DNA of 64,000 nt from Cololabis saira (taxonomy: Eukaryota; Chordata; Actinopteri; Beloniformes; Belonidae): assembly GCF_033807715.1 (NCBI RefSeq), contig NC_084591.1, positions 27,872,090-27,936,089 on the forward strand. The letters run 5' to 3'. Both the position numbers and the translations under genes were made by a program. Each line of letters begins with the position of its first letter. Position 1 is the stretch's first letter. The notes under the pieces are model-generated. The model was not told the DNA's origin, made no database searches, and was given only the letters and a program-made list of their open reading frames with translations. Shown in pieces: positions 12,660 through 25,062 of the stretch.

Positions 12660-13639
12660 TGACAAAAGAAAAAAAAAAGAAATAAATCCACAAAACATTA
12701 TATTATTTCTCATTACCAGAATGAACCAATACAATAAATTAAAACTATAACTCAACAGAAGTCCATTAAAATCGCTATATATATTCATATCGTATACATA
12801 GTATTTGTCTGTCTGTAGTCAGCCTTTCGGGTGCATGCTCACTGGTGACTATGGCTGATGACTGGGTTCAGTGGGAGCGGGCTTGGAAGGAAGCACCCCA
12901 AAACTTCGGTTCCATCACGCCATTAACACTGGAAACGAGGGAGCCAAAGTCAGGAAGGACACAATGTGCTTTTTTTTTGTGAGGGGTGGAAGGGGGACAC
13001 TGCCCGTCAGTCTTTGACTCAAAGTCTCTTCATCGACAAAACGCTGAGGATCCGTCACCGTCTGAATATAGTACCGCCTTTAAGTCCTTAGGATCGCTCT
13101 GTATTGTGCTGTGGTGTTGTGAGAAGGTGGTGCCGTTACCCAGAACACTACTGTTGTTGTTGTTGTTTTTGTTGTTTTGCAGTGTCTTTGGCAGGCAGAG
13201 CCACTGGGAAGGAGGGTGGGGGCGGGTGGACGTTACCGTGCACAGTTATGAGGCTTTCTGACACAGGCGTGAAAGCTTTGGGAAGAAAACATGGGGCTTG
13301 GTTCAAATCACAAGCTATACACCCACTGAAGCACACTAAATGGGATTAGAGGCAAGCAGTTTGTGTCTGAACTCTGTCAAAATAAGGGAACTCTACTGTA
13401 TATATTAAGGATGCAACGTGACATTAGCCCAGGGTCATTTCTTTTTAACTTAGAGAGAGCTAATAATAAAGAGTTTCAGTACCAACAGACACACCACTTG
13501 TATCCTCCTTCTCCCGAGGCCTTTCTTCATATTTGTGTTGGAGTTCAGGATGGATATGGTCAGCACCACATCTGAGTCTCTGTCTGTCCATGTGTGAATA
13601 CTAGTTCGCTTTCTAGCCTTTTACATCAACTCTCAGCTT

Positions 13640-13645
13640 TTTATT
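13640..13645 (-). terminator. Candidate proximal polyadenylation signal of dusp8
   Basis: The plus strand reads TTTATT here, which is AATAAA in the direction of dusp8, about 157 nt beyond its stop codon. DUSP8 transcripts usually have longer 3' UTRs, so this may be only a proximal site. Another TTTATT on the plus strand lies near 9973. I could not decide which is used. Confidence 0.3.
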
Positions 13646-13802
13646 TGTCCTTCTCTCATTTGGAGTCTTAACACTGTCTGTGAGGAAAGCACAAAACACC
13701 CTCCTTCGCTCAACTTCAGAGGTCTTTTTTTTTTTTTTACACTCCCCCCGACCAGGTCCACTTTTGTCCGCAAAGAGAAACTCTGATCATGTGGATTATC
13801 TG

Positions 13803-15030
13803 TCAGGACACCTCGATGATCTCCATGCTCCCTGAGAAGCTTGACTGCTTCCCCAGCTTCCCCAGTTCTTCTCTGGACCTCGTCTCGGAGATGCCTTCCT
13901 CGAACTCCATCTGACAGCTGCGCCGCTTGAACTGCTTCTCCGACACGGGCGCGCTGCCGGTCAGGCCGGCGGACTTGTTCGCCGCCGATGACGACGTCGA
14001 CTCCCTGTGGTCTCGCTGCGTCTGCGGCGCCGAGGGCTTCTCCCTCTGGGATTTGTCTCGTAACCTCACACCTTCGCTGCATCCGAACGCCAAGTACGCC
14101 GAGTTGCTCCCGAACCTAACCGTCTCCTCTCGCTTTTCATCTCCTCCGAGCTCCATCTTTCTCTCACCAACTTCCTCCGCCCCGAAGTGCCAGGGAGCAT
14201 CCGTGGTGGGGGTGACCGGAGTGACAGGGGTGGTGGCCTGCACGGTGTCTCTGTGTTTGGTCCACATGGTCCCGGACCCCACCGTGGGCAGGGAGGGTAA
14301 TGAGAGGAGGAGGGTGCCCTGTATGTTCTCGTCCAGGCTCGGGCTCTTGTGGTCCAGTGTCAAGCTGAGGGACTGTGGAGGTCGGTTCGGTTGGGAGTGG
14401 ACTGGGGAACTGTTGCAACTGTGCTTGGGTTTTCTTCTGGATCTGGATGAGGGGGTACCAGACCGATGTGCCCCTTCACTTCCCCCGAACCCCAAGCCTC
14501 CTATGCTGCCCCCACTGCCTGGCGAGGGGAATGGAGAGTCACAAGAGCTGGGGCTGTCTAGGACGGGCGACTTGGAGCAGACACCATTGGAGGTTCCTGT
14601 TCCTGGGCTGTCAAGCTTGCAGAGCTTGGGGACGTCTTCAGAATGTGTCAGAGTGGGGCAGCGCGGACTGCTGGGCGAGTAGACGGACTTAATGTCCAGG
14701 GAGAAGGAGCGCTTGAGCCTGTTTGTGTCCATGATCCTCTCTGCAGACAGATGCAGCCCGTTGAAGCCCTGCTGGAGGGAAGTGGGGGACGGCAGCTTGG
14801 GTTCTGGCGGGCTGTGTGGCTCTGCTACAGATGAGTCGCTGTTGCTGTGGTGACCATTCATCTCGAAACTTGTAGTGACCCCATTGAGCTCTGAGTTTTG
14901 CTTAGTGTTATCAGAGATCTTGTCGTCGGAGGTCAAAGCTTTGAGCAACTGCAGGCCCTTCTCAAACTCCAACAGCTGACCCAGGAAGTTAAAGTTTGGG
15001 GATATGGACGGTCTTCTGTCCTTTACAAAC
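13803..15030 (-). CDS. dusp8: dusp8 coding exon 6: end of the phosphatase domain and long Ser/Pro-rich tail
   Basis: This exon completes Arg276 (AG|G across the intron) and encodes residues 277-684 to the stop at 13805-13803. FVKDRRPSISPNFNFLGQLL finishes the phosphatase fold. About 380 residues of low-complexity tail follow, rich in Ser, Pro, Gly and Thr. Two islands in it are conserved in the DUSP8/DUSP16 pair: NRLKRSFSLDIKS at about 379-391, a basic/phosphosite block, and the C-terminal KQFKRRSCQMEFEEG to SFSGSMEIIEVS at about 641-684. The tail is somewhat longer than in mammals, and the alanine/proline runs I recall from mammalian DUSP8 are absent. Such tails carry localisation and stability signals in this family. 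The frame runs open upstream past the acceptor TTTTTCCCAG|G, but that extension is intron. Confidence 0.95.
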
Positions 15031-15786
15031 CTGGGAAAAAGAAAAACAAAAAAGGTCACAAAAGTCACTAGAAAGCCTTTCAAAAGCAGGCACTGTAGTG
15101 GTGTCAGGGTTTTGCTTATCATAAGAGATACAAAATGACTTTTTGAAGGTCGGAGTTACTCAGGTGTGCTCTATTAACTGTCTCACAGAAATATAACACA
15201 TACAACTGTGCAACTGTGATCCTTCACAGAGACAGTTTCTTCCCGCAAGCGGTTGCTCTGATGAACTCTCACAAATAACAAAGTCTCAGAGTAACCAAAC
15301 ACACTGCACCTCTCACTTTTCTTATTTCTTTTGTACAATTTTTAATTTTTTATCTTGTATTTTTGCATAATCTTGTCTGTAGGAATTGTAAATAGGTCAT
15401 ATTTTTCTTATTCTCACTACCTCAAACTGCTGCACCTTAAAATGTTTATTTTTAATGTTTATAATTTTGTACATAGAAATTCCACATTTGTCTATTGTCT
15501 ATTTGTCTATTGTTCATTTGTTTATTGTTACCTTTACCATAGAGAGCAAAACTACCGGAGTCAAATTCCTTGTTGGACAATGTTCGAACCTGGCCAATAA
15601 AGATGATTCTGATTCTGATTCTGATTCAAAGGGCAAACTGAAGCCTTTTTGTACAAACTGTTACCTAGCAACCAATCTAACAAGTTCATTTCACACAACT
15701 CGGGAAGGGAGGTCATCTAGCATTTTTCTTTATACCGGGCCTGACACCTTAGCTCAGCTGGAAGTGGGTGGAAGGAGCAAGCTTAC
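15031..15786 (-). other. dusp8 intron between coding exons 5 and 6
   Basis: A GT-AG intron of 756 bp. More than half of it is a plus-oriented LINE 3' tail (15224-15627). Nothing else is visible. Confidence 0.85.
15224..15627 (+). mobile_element. LINE 3' tail (L2/CR1-like) ending in (GATTCT)n
   Basis: It contains GAGACAGTTTCTTCCCGCAA and TGATGAACTCTC. It ends with GGCCAATAAAGATGATTCTG and a short GATTCT tandem tail (15604-15627). These features are typical of the 3' UTR of teleost L2-type LINEs. It is truncated at its 5' end, with no ORF left, and inserted in the last intron of dusp8. A second copy is at 58478-58856. Confidence 0.65.
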
Positions 15787-15910
15787 CTGTAGGCATCATC
15801 TGATGACAGCCCCATTGTCTTCATGATGTATGCAATGGCGATGGTTGCTGAACGCGAGATTCCAGCCAGACAGTGCACAATGACTCTGCAGTTTGACACC
15901 TTAGCTTTGT
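15787..15910 (-). CDS. dusp8: dusp8 coding exon 5: catalytic signature HCLAGISRS
   Basis: This exon encodes residues 235 (shared codon) to 276 (shared codon), beginning DKAKVSNCRVIVHCLAGISR. It carries the cysteine-phosphatase active site HCX5R: His247, nucleophile Cys248 and phosphate-binding Arg254, followed by SATIAIAYIMKTMGLSSDDAY. All catalytic residues are intact, so the enzyme is predicted to be active. The acceptor is TTCACAACAG|AC and the donor CCTACAG|GTAAGC. It enters in phase 1 and leaves in phase 2, consistent with both neighbours. Confidence 0.95.
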
Positions 15911-16100
15911 CTGTTGTGAAAGAAATGAAAAAAAAAACAAAAGCATGAATCCACACAATCGTCCTCAAATACACACAACACCTTAGATCCCTCAGAAGTC
16001 TTTGGATCAGCCTTTCTTCAAGTGCAAACTGACTTGATACCAAAGAAAATCTGAACACGTAATGACGTGTCCAAATGTACTGTATATAGCTGTCTCTTAC

Positions 16101-16260
16101 CTATGAATTCATTAGTTTTGTCCAGCCAGGGAAGCAATTTCTCACAGTAGTTGTCGTTTACTGGGATGCGCATGAAATGGCTCTCGCTGATAAAATCAGG
16201 CTTGGGGCAGGTGTTGCTGGCATTCAGCACATAGGTGATACCATTCTGGGCCATCAGATC
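16101..16260 (-). CDS. dusp8: dusp8 coding exon 4: phosphatase core with the general-acid aspartate
   Basis: This exon encodes residues 182-234 plus one base of codon 235. The translation begins DLMAQNGITYVLNASNTCPK and ends PWLDKTNEFI. It contains the beta-strand YVLNASN, diagnostic of the MKP branch of dual-specificity phosphatases. It also contains RIPVNDNYCEKLLPW, in which Asp217 is the expected general acid that protonates the leaving tyrosine or threonine. The acceptor is CTGTCTGCAG|GAT and the donor ATTCATAG|GTAAGA. The intron before it is 122 bp and the one after it 190 bp, so exons 3-6 form a compact cluster. Confidence 0.94.
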
Positions 16261-16382
16261 CTGCAGACAGGATTAAAAGGTTGGTTAAAAATCTACACTG
16301 ATGCCAGCTAACAGTGAAAAGTCCGTCATCTTTGATTAATGGTGGGTAATATGGAGGGAAAAGGTGCAGAACAAAATAATAC

Positions 16383-16549
16383 CTTGTTCAGGACATCTTT
16401 CTGTGAACCCAGATAGAGGTGCGGCAGGATGCGAGTTGGCCCTACATTAGCCACAGGTAAACAGGGCTGGGACAAGCTCATTGGTAAAGCAGTGGCAGGC
16501 TTCCCCTCACACAGGCCGGGGAAACAGGAGGAGAAAGCTGCAAAACCTC
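16383..16549 (-). CDS. dusp8: dusp8 coding exon 3: linker and start of the phosphatase domain
   Basis: This exon completes codon 126 and encodes residues 127-181. It opens GFAAFSSCFPGLCEGKPA, continues through the DUSP8-type linker ALPMSLSQPCLPVANVG, and then starts the dual-specificity phosphatase fold with PTRILPHLYLGSQKDVLNK. The linker separates DUSP8 from DUSP16, which has a different sequence before SQPCLPV. The acceptor is CCCCGCAG|GA and the donor AACAAG|GTATTA. The exon enters in phase 1 and leaves in phase 0. It contains an in-frame methionine at about residue 149, immediately before the phosphatase domain. That residue would be the first start available to any transcript beginning inside intron 2. 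Confidence 0.94.
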
Positions 16550-17053
16550 CTGCGGGGACAGGGAAGAGGTGAAGAAATGGTTAGGCGCACTAATGGTTTT
16601 CCACTGAACAGTCAAACAACTCATCGGAAACGGTGCAAAAAAGCTCCCATGAACTCGTCGAGAACACTGTGCCCCCATTAGCATGGCAGACAGATGCTTG
16701 ATAGACGTTCAGAGGTTGAATGTGGGCTAAAACGTCTGGGTCCCACTTAGTGAAACAGAAGCAAAACAAAACAAAAAAAAGAGAGGCTTTCTGTGTGCTC
16801 CTGTGTGCGAGTTAGATTAACTGCTGGGCGGTCAGGAATGCATTTCTGGCCCTTTAAGAGGCAGGCGGCTCCACTTTTGGCATATGTGTATATGTGTGTC
16901 TGTGTGTGAGAGAGAGTGAGTGAGTGTGTGGCTCTGTTTCCTGCATGAGCTCATGTCCTGTAGCAGTGCATTGCGTCAGGCTGAGGGAATGAGAGAGGCC
17001 ACAGGTGCAGGGCCAGGACAGAGGCCCAGTAACATCCCCCTGACAACCGCGCT

Positions 17054-17124
17054 GCACGCACACGCACACACACACACACACCCACACACACACACACACA
17101 CACGCACACACACACACACACACA
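17054..17124. repeat. (CA)n microsatellite
   Basis: CA array with a few G and C interruptions, in dusp8 intron 2. Confidence 0.95.
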
Positions 17125-19968
17125 AGTCGAAAGAAAGATCATAATCTTGCAGGCAACATATGCTCAACGTTCCCTCTCTTGTCTTTAATTGTCTCTCCGC
17201 CCAGTGCAACACACATTACTTTGCACCACTGTGGCAGGATAACTACAGGGTGGGGGAGCCGGAGGGGAATTGAGGAGGGTGAGGTATCTGTGTTGAGGAG
17301 TGGGAAATGACTTAGCTTGGGAGTGTTGAAAAGTGAGGCCAGTCTTTCAAGGAAAGGAGATTACAACCTAATCTAAGTTCAGCCCTGCCCTGCCCTGCCT
17401 CAATCCGGGACACGGCGCGTGCACATCTAAACACACACAACTGCATCATGCAGTTAGAGTAAGCGAGAGATGATGGGTCAACACACAAACGCACACACGG
17501 AACAGTGTCAACGGTGCATGCTCAACAAATACGAAACCTGGGGTAAATATTAAAAAGCTGAACGAAGCAGTGGTCAAAGTGTTCATGCACATTATACATG
17601 TGCAACTCCTACAGATCAGCACAGCGTCTGAGGAGTGAAACCCATAGTGCAGCGTGCATCACTCAGAGCTATTCTGGATGTACTGTCCCTTTAAGAGCAA
17701 AGTGAAGAAGGCCTGTCTGTTTCCAGCTATTAATGGCAACCGGCGGAGCGATGACATCAGTGCTGCACATGGGGGGTGGAGTGGGGAGAAGGTTAGATAT
17801 AGAAGCAACGATACGATAACTTATACATTTTAAGTGGGGAAAGTCAATGCAAAGGCCGAGGGGCTTCATGAACTAACCTTGTCGGGCTCTGTTGACTAAA
17901 CAAGTAATTCACGCCCGGCTTTGGGCTGCACTGTACGAGATCGCTAGAGGGACACTCACGTGGAACTATGCAGCGTTATGGCGTCACTAATTGATTAAAC
18001 ACAAGGAGGAAGGGTTTCTTTAAAGGGTTTCTTCCTGGTTTTCCTGTTCTGCAGCAGCTGGTGTAGGAGAACACACACATACACACACACACATACACAC
18101 ACACACACAAAAGGATTCAAAAGAAAAAAAATGGTGCTACATACAGTACAGTATACATACACTGGAAGAGCTATGTTCCTGGAGACGGTTAACTCAACAG
18201 GAAAAGCCTCACGTCACTCAGCAAACACTTCCCTTTTTGTGTGAAGACCTTGTTAGAGAGTTGTTAGAAGGACTGAAGAGAAAGTGTGTTTGTGAAGAAG
18301 AAGGAAAGTGAAAATATTAATAAAAAAACATTTATGCATTCACCTTTGGATCTTATGGGTGCCATGATAATTACAGCCATGATTACAGCAGTTGGCGTCA
18401 ACTATGTTAAATAAACGTTTAAAGAGTGTGTAACAGAGGAAGTGAGTAAGGATTACTGGAACAGAGGAAGATTGAAGTCAGAGATAAGAGAGCGGGACTG
18501 ACGCTGCTCGCCCGCTTTTTTTCTCCCAAAAAAAGCTATTAGATTACGTCAACATGATTACAAACACCTTCCTTTCAGTCAAACCTCAACACGGCAGGCG
18601 CTAATGGACATTTGTCACAGGGGAAATGGCATGTTGTTGCCATCTCAACACCTGAGCACACTTTATTTGAGGTTTTTGTGGCAACGAGGAAGGGCAGTGA
18701 TGGTGATGACAGCTGGCTCAACTTGAGTATTGTTAAGACTCTATAAGATATGCACACAAAAGAGCGTGTGAATTCGCTACAGCCCCAAAAAGCCCAGAGA
18801 TGTAGCCTCATATTCTCCACAAGAAAATCATGACACTTCTGTCTATTCTAATCTGAGCACAGTGTACACTCACGGTGAAGTCACTGAAAATACCCCATGA
18901 CACTCAGCGTCCCGGCTCGCCACGAGGATGACATCAGAAGCTCAGAAAATAGGAGAATGAGCAAAGTCCACATGCCTCTAACACTTATAATCAAGAGGTA
19001 AACCTAACAAGTTGCAAATTTGAGCAACATTGGGCAAAAATAAAAGATAAAAAAAAATGAATAAAGCCCAGTGTAATTAGAAACTTAAGCCGTTCTCTGT
19101 AGAACAAAGAAAGGAACTTGAGCGAAAATGAAAAGTCTTATTCAGTCTTGTAGTGAAGTAATGACAATGTAATTGGACAGGATGTGACTAACTCGGTTCT
19201 GAATAGACAGTATGAAGAAAAAAAAGTAAAAAAATGTTCAGGCGAAAGGAAAGCACACAACTAGGAAAAGAGGGCACTGTGTCGCCATCAGCAATACTAG
19301 CCAGTGGTGACTTCCTTTTTCCATTCTTCCCTGCCCACTTCAGCATTTATGCAACTGCTCATTTTCCTCTCTTTCCCCGTCAGAGCAGAGGACTGGGGCC
19401 TTTTTTGTTCACTGGTAGTGAGATATTTGATCGCTCATTTCCTACAGCTCATCTAATACTCGCATCTCAGTTTGAAGGTGCAGGTCGTCGTCTATTCAGC
19501 AGAAGTTCGCCGTGTTAAACCGTGCTACTGCAGAAACACTTCAAGAAGAAAAGAGACGGGCTCCCGGAGACAACGATGCACGAAACACCTGCCTTGTCAA
19601 TATGAGCTGACCCTCCACCTCCTGTGTGTGTGTGTGCGCTTCAACACACATGTCCAGTTGCCTGTTTAACTCGTCTGTTAATGGAGAAGGGGGGGAAATG
19701 CACAAACACACACACTGTGAATTGGCCTGATGACATTGATTTGCCTGAATGGCTACCCTGCACCCCTTTCTCTGTTGCTTTTTTTTCTGTGGTTCATATG
19801 AGGGGAGACATGACGCCATCCCTCTGTGCCCCTCCAGCTGTCCCCTTCACTAGGAGGGTACATTAGCATCTCAATGAGAGCCCCCTCACCCACCCAACAT
19901 GACATCATTGCACACATGTCCCTCTCAGCTATACAAAGGCTGTGCTGCAGGCCCAAGAAGCAATGAGA

Positions 19969-19970
<2 letters not shown>

Positions 19971-20027
<57 letters not shown>

Positions 20028-20062
20028 TGTGTGTGTGTGTGTGTGTGTGCGTGTGTGTGCGT
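19971..20062. repeat. (GT)n microsatellite, about 90 bp
   Basis: Nearly pure GT array with a few C interruptions. Confidence 0.96.
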
Positions 20063-23000
20063 TTTAGTGGGTAGATTGGGCAACATCTGCCAGAAATGTG
20101 TAGATGGACAAAACACTGATGAGCCAGTAGGATGAGGTCATTGCTTTTCATGCATGGTGTCATCTTTATGGCAGTCTGGAATTACCATATGATTAACAGG
20201 TCTCATATTGACTTGACAGTTTAACTGTTTATTATCCCCCTATCTTACTGGGTAGATAGCGGGAATATGTCACTTTGATCAGCTGCTTTTTCAGCAGTAC
20301 TGTGTTACTGCAACCCGAGGCCATAAAGCTTCGTATAATTTAGCCTGCATTCACAAGTCTATTTCCACAGCGACGTGTTAACGTGCCTGTGACACGCAAG
20401 CTATTCCCATCTGATGATGACGAATGTGTTATTTCTTCTATTGAAGTGGCAAATCCACTTCAAAAAGCAAATCCTGTCCAAAGATAAAGTGAGCGTTCAC
20501 ATGTGCACCAACGGCGTGGAGAGTGGCGAGTGCAGACGGATATTTGAGATGCCCCTATGTGCTTATTTTGTCAACACTTGCATGTAAACTTGATGAAGAA
20601 AATCTTTCTGAAAGAGAAGAACAGACATTTCGTGCAGTTGGATTTTTTCCCTCTGTACCACTGCTCTGCATTGCCTCACCGCTCTGTGTGAAAAGGTGTT
20701 GTGTTAAACACCTGCAGTGCAACCTGCACACATATTGATAACATAATCTCAGCGAGACGCCGTTGTGCAGAGGGAGAGTAAGCAGGAGCGAGTGTAAGAA
20801 GCCAACTGCAGAGCAGAAGACTAAGAAAGGACCTTTGTAATAGTTTTACATCTCAATGACCACAGGCTGAGAGAGCATGAGCACTATGTCATACTGCGGG
20901 TCACAGCTCTCATTCTTTTCTCCCCGAGCCATTTTTCCTCTCCTTGCTTTCCTCTTCATTGCTTCTCATCTTCATGATGTCATCCTCCTAATCCCCCCTT
21001 CTTCCTATTCTGTGTCTCTAAACACACCGAGTGCCTAAGCAGAAGGGTTGGAGAACAATCAGCAGGTTTGGCCGGGCTCCTGTGATGTATTCTTTTAGTC
21101 CGCTGCAGCGGTAAATCTTGCTATTGACCTGGTACAGATTCTTAAAATTCACTTCACATCTATCATTCGTTTGCGGCAAGCATGGACTCAAAAGTCAGCA
21201 GCGTCTTTGTACTGATCTGCAGTGCACATACCATTATGAGCAGCCTCGTACCCAACCAAAGCACATTTTACTCTCCAACATCTCATCATTCCTATCATTT
21301 ATCTAATTATAATCCACATTTTTAGCATCTTCTGCATGCACGTCTTCCACACAAGCCCTCATCTTCTGCAACTTGCTCACCACAGAGGAGTGTTCCTGTC
21401 TTATTAAACATACACACATGCTTTCTTCTCCAGATGAATACACACCTCGGAGCTCTCTCCCCTCCTTCATCCGGCGGACCCTAATCTTCAGCCTCATGTC
21501 TGTGTCGTGCAGGTCCGGCCAAAAGCAGTCCTCTGCTGGGGCTATCACCACATTCAGAGGCATCCCCCAGTACGAGCTCTGTGTCACACGTGTAGACACA
21601 CAGGACAGAAATGTTCTGGAGCTCCTGCCTTTGCAAATGGAGCAACCCCTTTGCTGAGCAAAAATATCAAAACAAACAACTGGAAATGTTGTCCCCAGAG
21701 GGGGTGACGTAGGTGAGCCCTCTGGCCGAGTGTAAAAATCCAAAGTCCACAAAACTCAGAATTCACCGCTCCAGAGATCGAGGAGTGACAGGGGCAGAAA
21801 AGACCTGAGACAACAACAAAAAATAGTCCAAAATGTGTCTGAGGACACTCTTCAGGTCAACATAATACCAAGATCCAATGCAGTAACTGCAGAAAGTCCT
21901 GTAATGCTCCGGCGTCAATACTTTTGTGAGGATTGTTCGCCTCAGAGACGGCAGGTAAGAAAGCAAAAAACTGATCAGCTTGTAGCGTCTGCCTGTGAAC
22001 TCCAGCTGTGATCTGCCTGCAGCTGGCTCACAGGGTGTCAGTGTGTTGCTCTGAGCACGCTCTCCGTCTCTGTGAGTCCACAGCCAGAAGAGCAGCCCAC
22101 TATTGTTGTGCTGCTCCACTCTCCCCGTCCCTCATTCGCTCAGTCACTGGTTTACACTCCTCCCTCTCCCTCCCTACTCCTTTGACTCCCTGCAAACTGG
22201 ATGACGGAGCTGCACTCTCTCCTCAAGCTCTGGGATTGAATGAGCTCACTTGCCGTGAGCTCAGACTCTAGCCGCCCTCCGTTCCTCCTCCTCCTCCTCC
22301 TCCGCTACCTCCCTCTTTTTTGGAGCCAGCGCTCCGTCATAGCTAATGTCTAAGGCACGTAACCACATTCCTTACTCACCCAACAAATATGCGGCCACCT
22401 CAGGGGCCTAGCTGCAGAGCAAGCCTCTATCGGGGCAGAACAGAGGCTAAATCGGAGCTATCAAACTATTAGCAAATGCATATTCAGCTATGATTCCTTA
22501 TAGTGTCTGGATTGTTGCTAAGAGAGAAGAGAGGACAAAGTCCGGCTTGATAGGAGAGGCTGGTGTGCAAGATAAAATTAGTACTGGAAATATGGACTGC
22601 ATGCATCTTAAATGTAGCTAAAGAGAAATGAATATTTATAAGCAGCTGCTTAATACTCATAACAGGTTTTTTGTCTAAAATCTTCTTTAACTTCAGAGCA
22701 TACTCCTCTTACTGCAGGGGGGAATTAAGACGGTACGCGCTCTGACAGCTACTGAGCCTCTGAAGGTGAGAAAATGTGTTTGACCCGACGAACGTCTCCT
22801 CTGCTAGTTCATGTCTGACATGCCTGTAAACAGTGTGTGCTCATCCAAGAGGATGGAGAGGAGAGGAGAGGAATTAAAACATGGAACAGAAGGAGGCAAA
22901 TATGGAGACGAATATTAGAGATGTTTGGAAGACGAGACAATCAAGTTTGTCAATTTATGAGTCCATAGACTTGTACTTTACTATGGACACTATGCCACTT

Positions 23001-25062
23001 AATCAAATGGCAAAGACTAATTATAATACAAGTATAACTTGAATATTATTGCTTCCTCTCTTAAGGTTAGTAAATTTGGTTTGGTAAATAGGGCCTAGTA
23101 TGAGTCGACCGATCAAATGTCCTCCCTCAACCGCAGACTGGCTGTTCACAGTACACCGATTACATTTAAAAGGTCAGATGGACCTCAGGCACATTAAGTC
23201 ACTGTCATTATTTGCCAAAAAAGGCAAATAAGCTTACAGAAGATGTCTATCAAGGGGGCCAGCTGCATGCTGACTGACCTCATCGCATCATCTCGGACCC
23301 CTGGATGAACACGCACGGGTGAGACACAGCCTTACGTCACCCTTTGCTCAACAGACGGGTAGTGAGCAAGAGGAAATAGGTCAGTTTTCTCATGAAAAGC
23401 TTTGTGAAGAAATTTAGACATTGGTTTTGAGCGGCGTCGAGGTTCAGACACACAAACCACCAAACCTGCTGTTGTAAGACACGCTGGTAGCAGCAGAAAG
23501 GGCTGCCCACAGCGATCAACAGGGGGCACTATATTTCAATCACCATGGTTTAAATATGTACCCCACGTGTGCATCAAGGCTATAAAGCATCTTAGAAACG
23601 CCTGCAAATCCACGGCAGTGGAAGCCAACTGCAACAAAACAAAGTAGCCGCTGTATTCAATGCTCACTCTTTTGAGTTCATGAAGCACACATCATACCAT
23701 CGCTCTCTTTTTATCCATCTCCTTCTCCTCTAGTCCTCAGCAGGGTAACAAGGCCCAGAATAGTAGGTGTGTTAATTAGAGGATTACATACAAGATGCTA
23801 CAAATGACAGCCAGGCCTTTTTTATTGACCACACGTGTGCCCTGCTGTGACAGAAATAGGCGGGACGGTCACTCCTGGCACCCCTCCTCTAAGATTTCCT
23901 GTCAGATTTAAAGCTTGCTTTTATGGTGCAGGGCTTGTCACTGGGACAACGCACAGTTTACACACACAACATACCTAGAGAAGAGCTAAAACAGACAGGG
24001 GGAGCAGAAGAGATGAGCAGAAGAGCCATAGGAGAGACGCAGTGTAAAAAGCAAGAAGCCCAGTAAAAGCCAAAGGACATCTGGAGACGGGAATTAACCA
24101 TCTGCTCATCCTAACCTGAACCTGCAAGAGATTTGGCTCTTTGGTTGATTAAAACAGTAAGACTTTGTATAGGGCAGCACTTAGTCATGCATTTATGAAG
24201 ATATACAAGTATCATGCATGGGAATAGGTGCCAGGAATAGGTACTAAAGTGGAGTTGATTCTGGGCTGACTGGTATTGAAGCACCGATAAGATTTAGGTA
24301 TAACAGCCATCTGCATATAAGTAACGTGAGTTTATGGTAACTGCCAGGTTACAATGTCAAAGCGGCAGCACCAGATGATGACATGTGACTTTAGAGTGTG
24401 TTTACATCCTTCTCCCCAGCTAAAGTGTGACCAAATGTAACATTGTTGTGGAAAAATGCACAAAATGTTGCTCCTTGTTGGACCAGATGAAATGCTGACA
24501 AACACAATATTGTAAAACTCCATGCATTTTATCAAAGCAGTTACTAAAGTCACGCCTGCAGTGCACACTTAAAATTTAGTATAAACAGTATTGTGCAATG
24601 CTTAAGTAGTGCTCTTTATTATATGACTGTCCCGATGCAATAATTATAATTACCGGTAAAAACTATGAGAAAAACCATAAGCTCCTGCTACAGCCCCCTC
24701 TGTCAGTCAACGGGACTCCCAGCTTCTTTCCACAGTAGTTACATGCACTCATATCAGGGTGACGGTGTTGTAAGGGAGCAGTTAGGGGCTGAGGTTGCAT
24801 TTCACATTTAAGCCGTATTAGTATATAGATACACAGTCACTGATAAAATCCAAATGCCACCCATCCCTCATAATAAATTCAACATACTTGAGACAGCAGG
24901 TTGCTTGATGATGGTGGGTTGCTGATGTAAAGTCTTATTTTTATTTCCTGGGTTTAAACACGCCATTATTCTTTATTATTATGGATGAAGTCAACTGACA
25001 AAAGGTTTTAATTTTTTAACTTTTGTCCATTTGTAATTATTTCTCTTAAAAAGATGCAATAA

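Noticed and set aside
13927..14682. 251-codon plus-strand open frame
   Set aside because: It is the antisense shadow of the dusp8 last exon, whose GC-rich coding sequence keeps the opposite strand open. No domain is visible.
13803..15122. Reading the 439-codon frame as a complete protein starting at 15122
   Set aside because: The first 30 codons are intron. The acceptor TTTTTCCCAG|G at 15030 joins exon 5 in phase to restore the AYRFVKDRRPS family sequence.
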